The notes under the pieces are model-generated. The model did not search any database, was not told the DNA's origin, and worked only from the letters and a program-made list of their open reading frames with translations. DNA of 40,355 nt from contig JAFASY010000282.1 of the NCBI GenBank assembly GCA_019244235.1, positions 1 to 40,355 of the forward strand. The letters run 5' to 3'. The translations under genes were made by a program, and so were the position numbers. Positions 8,123 through 13,904 of this stretch are shown here, one piece after another. The first letter of the stretch is position 1; each line of letters begins with the position of its first letter. This DNA comes from Chroococcidiopsidaceae cyanobacterium CP_BM_ER_R8_30. GTDB lineage: Bacteria > Cyanobacteriota > Cyanobacteriia > Cyanobacteriales > Chroococcidiopsidaceae.

Positions 8123-9379
8123 CTACCCCGCCCTAAAGAGGACGGGGTTTCCAACTTCAATGGGAACCGCATCTAGTAAAACCGAAGTTTTACCAGGTTG
8201 ACTTACATTCCCTCCATTGGCTGTAGCGCTAGTTCCTAACGCCAGTATCCGCAAAGCCTCATTTCTAATGTTGATAGCTGCGTTAGTATCCCTATCATGA
8301 TGGGTTTGGCATCCATCACAAGTCCAAGCCCTGATATCTAATGGCAAGCTATCCATTTTGTTGAGACATACATTACACAGTTTAGAGGAAGGAAAGAACC
8401 TATCAATTTCTATATAGGTTTTCCCCTCCCACTCGGCTTTGTACTTGAGCATGGTGCAGAACTGTCCCCAACCACAATCACTAATGGCTTTAGCTAAATT
8501 GTGGTTCTTGACCATGTTCTTTACCGCTAAATTTTCTACAGCAACAACTTGGTTCTCGTTGACTATCTTGCGGGATAGCTTGTGCAGAAAATCTTCTCGA
8601 ACTCGTGAAATTTTAGAGTGTACTTTTGCTACTAACCTTTTAGCCTTAGCTCTAGTTGCGCTACTTTTTTGCTTACGGGCAAGACTCTGTTGCTTACGAG
8701 CGAGATTCTTAGCATGTCTTTCAGTATGCCTGGGATTGTCAAACTTGCTGCCATCACTGGTTATGCAAAAATGGGTTAGCCCCAAGTCAATACCAACCGC
8801 TTTACCCTCAGTAGAGCTTGGTGGGGTGGCTTTACCATCGTCAACTATGATGGAGGCATAGTACTTTCCGTCAGTATTCTGAGAAACAGTAGTGGACACA
8901 AATTTTCCAACTACTTTTCTATCTTGTTGACAGTAGATACTCCCTACTTTTCCCGGCAGCTTGAGATAGTCACCTTCTAACTTGACGTTAGCTGGATAAG
9001 TTATCGATTGCCTACTGTGCTTTGACTTGAACTTAGGATAGCCCGCTCTCTTGTCAAAGAAGTGCCGACCCTGCTCGAATCGAATTCGAGCAGGAAAGCG
9101 GCACTGCATTCCGCAGTTTTTGTAGGCAGTCGATAAGTTTAGGGCTACATACTGCAAACACTGAGAGTAAGCATCAGTTAGCCAAGGATATTCTTTCTTG
9201 AGAGATGGCAGCAATCCCTGAATAGCACCTCTTGCCAAGCCTTTTCCAGTAGCCTTATACGTCTCCTGGCACAAGTTCAAAGAGTAGTTCCAATACCAAC
9301 GGCAGCAACCAAAGCTCTTAGCTAAGGCTATCTGTTGCGCTGGAGTTGGGTACAATCTGAATTTGTAGGCTTTGTACAT
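8123..9379 (-). CDS. tnpB: TnpB, RNA-guided nuclease/transposon accessory protein
   Basis: A 418-residue TnpB. It begins with the typical YKAYKFRLYPTPAQ, has catalytic acids D198 (GIDLGLTHF), E282 (AVENLAVKN) and D364 (DRDTNAAINI), and a Cys4 zinc finger (C335, C338, C354, C357). It belongs to a different subgroup from the TnpB at 4009. Between YKN (residue 89) and FFDKRAGYPKFK, normally contiguous in relatives, it carries about 18 extra residues encoded by a palindromic DNA segment. The ATG at 9379 gives the family N-terminus; an in-frame ATG four codons earlier lies in the loop of a 12-bp inverted repeat. Confidence 0.9.
   Translation of the reverse strand: MYKAYKFRLYPTPAQQIALAKSFGCCRWYWNYSLNLCQETYKATGKGLARGAIQGLLPSLKKEYPWLTDAYSQCLQYVALNLSTAYKNCGMQCRFPARIRFEQGRHFFDKRAGYPKFKSKHSRQSITYPANVKLEGDYLKLPGKVGSIYCQQDRKVVGKFVSTTVSQNTDGKYYASIIVDDGKATPPSSTEGKAVGIDLGLTHFCITSDGSKFDNPRHTERHAKNLARKQQSLARKQKSSATRAKAKRLVAKVHSKISRVREDFLHKLSRKIVNENQVVAVENLAVKNMVKNHNLAKAISDCGWGQFCTMLKYKAEWEGKTYIEIDRFFPSSKLCNVCLNKMDSLPLDIRAWTCDGCQTHHDRDTNAAINIRNEALRILALGTSATANGGNVSQPGKTSVLLDAVPIEVGNPVLFRAG
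8125..8148 (-). repeat. right-end hairpin of second TnpB element
   Basis: ACCCCG pairs with CGGGGT (6 bp), then after a C/A mismatch CCT pairs with AGG around an AAAG loop. It covers the last codons of tnpB and would be part of both the right-end recognition hairpin and the omegaRNA scaffold. Confidence 0.65.
9062..9115. repeat. 54-base palindromic insertion inside tnpB, in frame
   Basis: Eleven-base arms CCTGCTCGAAT (9070-9080) and ATTCGAGCAGG (9084-9094) flank a 3-base loop, and outer arms AGTGCCG (9061-9067) and CGGCACT (9099-9105) add 7 bp. The segment is 18 codons long, has no stop in the tnpB frame, and interrupts a motif that is continuous in related TnpBs. It behaves like a small repeated palindromic element that can be tolerated inside genes. 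Confidence 0.6.
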
Positions 9380-9405
9380 TATCACTAACATTTGTTAGTG
9401 ATAAT
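9378..9405. promoter_or_regulatory. 12-bp inverted repeat over the tnpB start
   Basis: ATTATCACTAAC (9378-9389) and GTTAGTGATAAT (9394-9405) are perfect complements around a 4-base loop ATTT. On the minus strand the loop contains an ATG and the downstream arm runs into the chosen ATG at 9379. As RNA this would fold into a hairpin hiding the start; as DNA it could be an operator or a left-end recognition hairpin. Confidence 0.6.
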
Positions 9406-9452
9406 ATAATAACACAAACAAAAGGATTCGCTATCGCTCAATTTGTTTATTG

Positions 9453-9502
9453 GTCGCTATCCATCCCCAACCTGCTTCGCGAGGATGGGGATGGATAGCG
9501 AC
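9453..9502. repeat. 50-base inverted repeat with 17-bp arms
   Basis: Arms GTCGCTATCCATCCCCA (9453-9469) and its exact complement (9486-9502) enclose a 16-base loop that itself pairs partially. It abuts the left end of the second TnpB element and the edge of the IS6 remnant. There is no T-run, so it is not a simple terminator; a miniature palindromic element or terminal hairpin is more likely. Confidence 0.6.
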
Positions 9503-9731
9503 ATTTCGTTAAATGGTTGTTCAAACCAGGTAGAGGATTCAAATCATTCAATACAGCTCTGGCGTTCAATTAAAGGCTATGAAATTCTGCACATGATGAA
9601 AAAAGGACAAATTAAAAAAGTTGAGCCAGTGCGTTGCGGAGGTTCCCTCCGTTGTAGCAACTGGCGTTGAGAAAGGTGCCGTCAGAGAACGGATGAAATT
9701 CATAGCTGAGATCTTTGGAGTGGCTGCATAA
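9503..9731 (+). pseudogene. 3' remnant of an IS6-family transposase
   Basis: Translated in two frames the segment resembles the C-terminus of IS6/IS240-type DDE transposases: SIKGYEILHMMKKGQIKK in one frame, then after an interruption VRERMKFIAEIFGVAA followed by TAA at 9729-9731 in another. The upstream catalytic domain is absent. The interruption coincides with a palindromic repeat (9625-9666), which probably caused the frame change. The terminal inverted repeat follows at 9771. Confidence 0.6.
9625..9666. repeat. small dispersed palindromic repeat, copy A
   Basis: GCCAGT, GTTGC and GGAGG on the left pair with CCTCC, GCAAC and ACTGG on the right, making an imperfect hairpin. The same core (GGAGG, TT, CCCTCCG, then a GACTGGCG-like tail) occurs at 22035-22077 and, reversed, at 31690-31730. 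This copy is inserted in the IS6 transposase remnant. Confidence 0.55.
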
Positions 9732-9770
9732 GCAATTCCCCTTAAAGGGATTTTCTGTTCTCAATGTTTT

Positions 9771-9784
9771 TTTGCAACACAACC
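9771..9784 (+). mobile_element. right terminal inverted repeat of the IS6 remnant
   Basis: TTTGCAACACAACC differs by one base from the complement of the IS6-family end GGTTCTGTTGCAAA. It lies 40 bases after the remnant's stop codon, the expected place for the right end. Confidence 0.6.
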
Positions 9785-9940
9785 GTATATCCTGCCCTGT
9801 GTTAACTTCAAAGAATTGAGAGCATCCTTCATCAAGAAAAGTCGGCTTCTCAAGTTTTCCTTGCGTCGCAATTGGTTCAACTGCTCAGGGCTAGGAGCCG
9901 GATACTCCTTGGTCTCGATTTGGGAGCGTAATAAATTTAT
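9785..9940 (-). pseudogene. unidentified coding fragment next to the IS6 end
   Basis: On the minus strand 52 codons without stop read as a normal hydrophilic protein (ending LFLMKDALNSLKLTQGRIYG) and then run directly into the IS6 terminal repeat. The frame differs by one from the oxidase that stops at 9937. This looks like the residue of a gene cut by the IS insertion, or a frameshifted tail. Family not recognised, and chance reading cannot be excluded. Confidence 0.25.
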
Positions 9941-11142
9941 CGTAACCCTTTTGCTTGACTATAGCTTAAGGGCGATCTAATCAAATCATTTTTCCGAAAG
10001 CGGCTCAACCGGAAAAGTTTCAATTTATCAACTAACAGATTATTCTCCCCAAGCACAAACTGGCTCATTAAATCACCGATAATTGGGCTTAGCTTATATC
10101 CATGACCACTAAAACCAACAGCACAGTATAATCCTGGCACATGCTCTAACTTATCTATTATGGGTTGATAATCTGGCGTGACTCCCCAGATACCTGAATA
10201 TTTTTCCACAATTTTTCCCTTTTCTAGGATGGGGAATCGATGCAATAATTTTTGATGCAGCTCTTCCGTAATGTTGGGAAAAAGCTGTCCTTGAAACTCA
10301 TCAGCATCATGTAGCGAAAACCGAGGATGATATTTAGGGTCAGAATTACCAATTCGCGTGTAAGGCTCATCAGCATCAGAGCGAGAGTAACAGAGATTCA
10401 CCAAATCTGAGATTACAGGATGGTTGCTTAAAAATTCTTTTGGTCGCTCCACTACAAGAACGTGTTCAACCACTGGTGTGACCGGAAATTCCAACCCTAG
10501 GTGCTCGATAAACTTCTTTGCCCAAGGACCGACGCAATCAATGACGGTGCGCGTTGCAACTTCGCCCCCAGCCATAACCACACCTGCTACTTGACCCTGG
10601 GAATCTAACTTGATTTGTTGAACAGGACAATGCAAACGAATTTCTACGCCCAAATCTGCAGCTCGCTTAGCCAGAGCCCTCGTTGTCTGAGGGGGAGAGC
10701 CATAACCTGATTCTGGTTCATAAGCTGCTGCCGCTACATCAGTAAGATTTAGGCGGGGGACTACATCCTGAACTTGTTGCAAGTCTACCAGATCGACATT
10801 GATGTTAGTTGACCGATGCATCTGAGTCACACGCTTTAGCGTCTCAACATCGGATTTCCCTACCAGAACGTAATAGCCGCAAGGATTGAACCCGCTATTA
10901 TAGCCACCATATCTTTCAGAAAACTGATGAAATAGCTTTAAGGATTGGTGAGCTAACTCAGCAAGCAGCGGGTGAGTATAATGCGTACGAATAATGCCAA
11001 TTCCTTTACCAGAGGCACCATTGGCTAGTTCTTCTTTTTCAACCAAGAGGACTTTACCAGCTTTTCTTTCTGCCAAATGCAGGGCAATTGAGGCACCAAT
11101 ACACCCCCCACCCACTACAACAATATCTGCTGTCTCAACCAT
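9937..11142 (-). CDS. FAD-dependent amine/amino-acid oxidoreductase (DadA/SoxB-like)
   Basis: A 401-residue member of the DAO family (PF01266). The FAD-binding VVVGGGCIGASIA is at residues 8-20, followed by VEKEELANGASGKGIGIIRT, the segment typical of sarcosine oxidase beta subunits and glycine oxidases; the C-terminal YSGIWGVTPDYQPIID and GFSGHGYKLSPIIG are also family hallmarks. The family oxidises secondary or primary amines such as sarcosine, N-methyl amino acids, glycine or D-amino acids. Other sarcosine oxidase subunits are not nearby, so it probably acts as a single-subunit enzyme. It is divergent from a GntR regulator and faces the split glutamate-synthase genes, suggesting a shared pathway. 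Confidence 0.8.
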   Translation of the reverse strand: MVETADIVVVGGGCIGASIALHLAERKAGKVLLVEKEELANGASGKGIGIIRTHYTHPLLAELAHQSLKLFHQFSERYGGYNSGFNPCGYYVLVGKSDVETLKRVTQMHRSTNINVDLVDLQQVQDVVPRLNLTDVAAAAYEPESGYGSPPQTTRALAKRAADLGVEIRLHCPVQQIKLDSQGQVAGVVMAGGEVATRTVIDCVGPWAKKFIEHLGLEFPVTPVVEHVLVVERPKEFLSNHPVISDLVNLCYSRSDADEPYTRIGNSDPKYHPRFSLHDADEFQGQLFPNITEELHQKLLHRFPILEKGKIVEKYSGIWGVTPDYQPIIDKLEHVPGLYCAVGFSGHGYKLSPIIGDLMSQFVLGENNLLVDKLKLFRLSRFRKNDLIRSPLSYSQAKGLR

Positions 11143-11208
11143 GCGTTATACCATTTCTTAGATAGTGTGGAACTAACTTACTGCCTTCTCTTGTTAGCTC
11201 TTGTACCC

Positions 11209-11226
11209 TGCTTATTATAATAAGCA
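11209..11226. promoter_or_regulatory. 18-bp perfect palindrome, candidate GntR operator with bidirectional -10
   Basis: TGCTTATTATAATAAGCA is a perfect palindrome between the divergent oxidase and gntR genes. Its centre contains TATAAT on both strands, so it could serve as overlapping -10 elements for both directions, with the regulator competing for the site. A related palindrome lies at 12206-12221. Confidence 0.55.
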
Positions 11227-11369
11227 TACCGATCTTGATTTGTTAAGTCATGTAGATATATTGCGAGCAAACATGCCGCGAGGATAAGGTGTAGTGGGGT
11301 GATGGGGTTAGAACTGCTACTCCCTCACCAGATTTGCTAGCCTTTTACAGGAAGCTCTGAACTGCCCAC

Positions 11370-12110
11370 ATGACATCAAAAAACTTGACACACACTGAAC
11401 CCTTACATCTAGCTATTTCTGAACAACTGTGCGAACAAATACTGAATGGTAAATATGAGCCAGGAGATCAGCTACCCAGTGAAAATCAATTGATGTTACA
11501 GTTTAATGTTAGTCGGATTACTGTTAGACGAGCACTGGCTAACTTAACAAGTCAGGGGTTAGTGATATCTCAAAGAGGCAAGGGAGTTTTTGTTAAGGAG
11601 CGGAAGAAAGTTACACGCTCCTTATCTAATCCTCTCATTTTCTTTGATGAGGATATGGCACGCCAAGGAGTAAGTAGTAGTATTTGCAGCCTCTTCTACG
11701 AAAAAATAGCCCTCTCTTATAAAGTTGGGAAAAAATTAGATCTTCCAAGTGATACTCAATATATTTACTGTCAGAAGAAAATCATTCTGACCGATCAGAT
11801 TCCTGTTGCATTAGACATTACTTATATCCCACTAGAGTTAGGGAAAGCTTTTGCCGATCAATTACAATCTAGCCTAATCTATCCTACACTTGATAGTAAT
11901 GGAGTTTCGATTGAAAAAGTAGAAGCCACTTTAGAGTGTACGCACGCAACTTATGAAGTGAGCCAACAACTCGACATCCCTCTAGGAGCCCCATTATTGG
12001 TAAATCAGTATGTAGCTTATACAACAGGCGGTCGACCTGTCATTTGTGGTGAAACGCTCTCTAGAGCCGATCGGCTATGCTACTCAGTTGTTCTGACCAA
12101 AACCGTCTAA
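11370..12110 (+). CDS. GntR/HutC-type transcriptional regulator with UTRA domain
   Basis: A 246-residue regulator. The N-terminal winged helix (about 10-80) has the GntR signature: LCEQILNGKYEPGDQLPSEN, then VSRITVRRALANL as recognition helix and GLVISQRGKGVFV as wing. The C-terminal part (about 95-240) has the strand-rich UTRA ligand-binding fold seen in HutC, FarR and PhnF. Family members sense a small metabolite and usually repress the neighbouring catabolic genes. It sits between the oxidase (divergent) and the glutamate-synthase-like genes (downstream, 157 bases), and matching palindromes occur in both intergenic spaces. Confidence 0.9.
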   Translation: MTSKNLTHTEPLHLAISEQLCEQILNGKYEPGDQLPSENQLMLQFNVSRITVRRALANLTSQGLVISQRGKGVFVKERKKVTRSLSNPLIFFDEDMARQGVSSSICSLFYEKIALSYKVGKKLDLPSDTQYIYCQKKIILTDQIPVALDITYIPLELGKAFADQLQSSLIYPTLDSNGVSIEKVEATLECTHATYEVSQQLDIPLGAPLLVNQYVAYTTGGRPVICGETLSRADRLCYSVVLTKTV

Positions 12111-12205
12111 CTACAGCATATAAGTGGTATGTGAAACAGGCATTAACTGAAAATCGATGAGGAATAGTATCTGAGAATACAGCTTTTTGAAATTATTGAG
12201 AAGTA

Positions 12206-12221
12206 GCTTGTTATTACAAGC
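12206..12221. promoter_or_regulatory. palindrome upstream of the amidotransferase gene, candidate GntR operator
   Basis: GCTTGTTATTACAAGC has 6-bp arms around TATT and matches GCTTATTATAATAAGC at 11210-11225 in 13 of 16 positions. It lies 47 bases before the amidotransferase start. Confidence 0.5.
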
Positions 12222-12267
12222 ATTATGGGGCTAGTAGTATTAAATTTATCCATGGGAGGAGCAAACT

Positions 12268-13206
12268 TTGTGTGGCATTGCTGGAGTCATATATCATAGC
12301 TTAGAGTACTATCGGCACCTTGGCTCAGATTTACTAAGCTTGATTGAGCCATTAGAGAGCAGAGGACCAGACTCCTGCGGAGTGGGACTTTACGGCAAAG
12401 CCGAACAGCCATCGCTCTTCAAGGTGCTGTTACTAGCTGAGGGCAACATACCATGGCAGGAAGTCAAGCAATCTTTAAGCCAACTGACAGAGGTTGTAAA
12501 GTTCGAAGACATTGGAACTGGCTGTCGGGCAGTGCTACGTTCGGAAGATGATAATTGTCTCAACTTCCTAGAACTGAGGACAGAGTTAGCTAGGAGTTTT
12601 CCGGGGCTACATCTTTTGAGCATGGGGCAGCAACTGGAGATTTACAAGGAGATCGGCGCTGCCAATCATCTATTTGGGAAATACAACCTCAAAGGGTTTG
12701 CCGGGACTCATGGTATTGCCCATACCCGTATGGCGACAGAGTCAGTTGTAGATACCTGTCACTCTCATCCCTTCACATCGGCACAAGATCTATGTATTGT
12801 CCACAACGGACAAATTTCTAACTACTATAAGCTGCGTTTCGCCTTAGAGCGGCAAGGAGTGATATTTGAGACTAATAATGATTCAGAAGCGATCGCCCAC
12901 TACCTCCGCTACCAACTAGTACAGGGCAAATCCCTAGAAGCTGCCCTCAACAGTCTCCTCAACGACTTTGATGGCACATATACCTTTCTAGTTGCCACAT
13001 CAGACAAAGTCGGACTCGTACGCGACAAATTTGCCGCCAAGCCAGCAGTCATTTACGAATCAGCCGAGATAGTTGCCATAGCTTCAGAATACCGTTGCCT
13101 ACTCAACCTATCTGAATTTGATTCTCAAGCAACAATTCGAGAACCCGATGCTGGGGAAGTGAATATTTGGAGAGCAAAGACTGCTACATGCAACAGCAAC
13201 TATTAG
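12268..13206 (+). CDS. class II glutamine amidotransferase subunit (GlxB/MgsA-like)
   Basis: A 312-residue N-terminal-nucleophile amidotransferase that releases ammonia from glutamine. Cys2 is the nucleophile (MCGIAG); SRGPDSCGVGLYG (residues 31-43), GIAHTRMATES, HNGQISNYYKLR and ETNNDSEAIAHYL are the class II glutamine-site motifs. The TTG start is set by the need for Cys at position 2 and by GGGAGGA seven bases upstream. In GlxB, MgsA and the split glutamate synthases this subunit supplies ammonia to a separate FMN synthase subunit, and the next two genes are exactly those partners. It overlaps the next gene by 19 bases. Confidence 0.9.
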   Translation: MCGIAGVIYHSLEYYRHLGSDLLSLIEPLESRGPDSCGVGLYGKAEQPSLFKVLLLAEGNIPWQEVKQSLSQLTEVVKFEDIGTGCRAVLRSEDDNCLNFLELRTELARSFPGLHLLSMGQQLEIYKEIGAANHLFGKYNLKGFAGTHGIAHTRMATESVVDTCHSHPFTSAQDLCIVHNGQISNYYKLRFALERQGVIFETNNDSEAIAHYLRYQLVQGKSLEAALNSLLNDFDGTYTFLVATSDKVGLVRDKFAAKPAVIYESAEIVAIASEYRCLLNLSEFDSQATIREPDAGEVNIWRAKTATCNSNY

Positions 13207-13904
13207 AAAAAATAGTATTAGACTGTACCAGCCTCAGTACACGAGAAATCAACCAACGGCTCAAAGCTCTAGCATCTGAAGGCGTCTCCTCTCACGTTGA
13301 ATTGCTCAACCCAAATGGGCGGCACAACCTAGCTGTCGGGATTGAGTACCCCATTAACATCAGATTCACTGGACCTGTCGGCTACTACTGCGGTGGTTTA
13401 AGCGATGGTCCCAATATTACAGTGTCTGGTTCTTGCGGCTGGTCAGTCGGTGAAAATCTGATGAGCGGTGAAATCGTAGTTCATGGCAATGCTTCTGCCA
13501 ATGCTGCCGCTTCTGCCCATGGTGGTAAAGTTTGCATTCTCGGCAACGCTGGACCACGCGCAGGAATTTCGCTCAAGGGAGGCGCTCTAATTGTGACTGG
13601 CAATATAGGCTATGGCAGCGCCTTCATGATGCAGCAGGGGTGCCTGATTGTTTGCGGAGATGCTGGTGCAAATTTGGCAGACTCCATTTATGACGGAGAG
13701 ATCTATGTCGGGGGAAATGTAAGTTCTCTAGGCGCAGATGCTAAGTTTGAACCTTTATCTAGCGCAGACTGGCAGCGCCTCGAACAAGAGTTGTCACCGC
13801 TCTCGCTTGCCCCACAAACGTACAACTTTAAAAAAATAGTTTGTGCTGAACAACTGTATAACTTTAAGGCTAAGGATTGGTCGAAATGGAAAGACGCATA
13901 CTAG
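13188..13904 (+). CDS. GXGXG-domain subunit of glutamate-synthase-like enzyme (GlxC/MgsB-like)
   Basis: A 238-residue protein made of the right-handed beta-helix found at the C-terminus of GltB. Glycine-rich turns recur every 18-20 residues (for example VSGSCGWSVGENLMSGEIVVHGN split over residues 79-101, then GGKVCILGNAG, GGALIVTGNIG, GCLIVCGDAG and GEIYVGGNV). The domain is structural in glutamate synthase and holds the other domains together. ATG 13188 is chosen; an in-frame TTG at 13167 is possible but adds seven residues without a family match. It overlaps both neighbours by 19 bases, so translation is probably coupled. Confidence 0.85.
   Translation: MQQQLLEKIVLDCTSLSTREINQRLKALASEGVSSHVELLNPNGRHNLAVGIEYPINIRFTGPVGYYCGGLSDGPNITVSGSCGWSVGENLMSGEIVVHGNASANAAASAHGGKVCILGNAGPRAGISLKGGALIVTGNIGYGSAFMMQQGCLIVCGDAGANLADSIYDGEIYVGGNVSSLGADAKFEPLSSADWQRLEQELSPLSLAPQTYNFKKIVCAEQLYNFKAKDWSKWKDAY

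Larger units (their letters stand above)
8119..9457 (-). mobile_element. second IS200/IS605-type element, tnpB only; ends approximate
   Basis: The right end is marked by a GC-rich hairpin at 8125-8148 followed on the minus strand by TAGTTCA, an arrangement common in IS605-type right ends. The left end is the block at 9421-9457 that matches the first element. No tnpA is present, so movement would need a transposase in trans. An additional 50-base inverted repeat (9453-9502) abuts the left end. Confidence 0.65.

Noticed and set aside
8439-8861. 140-codon plus-strand frame
   Set aside because: Antisense shadow of the second tnpB, with Leu/Cys-rich composition typical of a shadow.
9443-9670. 75-codon open frame read as an intact small gene
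   Set aside because: Its first third is translated palindrome and the rest matches the end of an IS6 transposase before breaking at a repeat, so it is a remnant.
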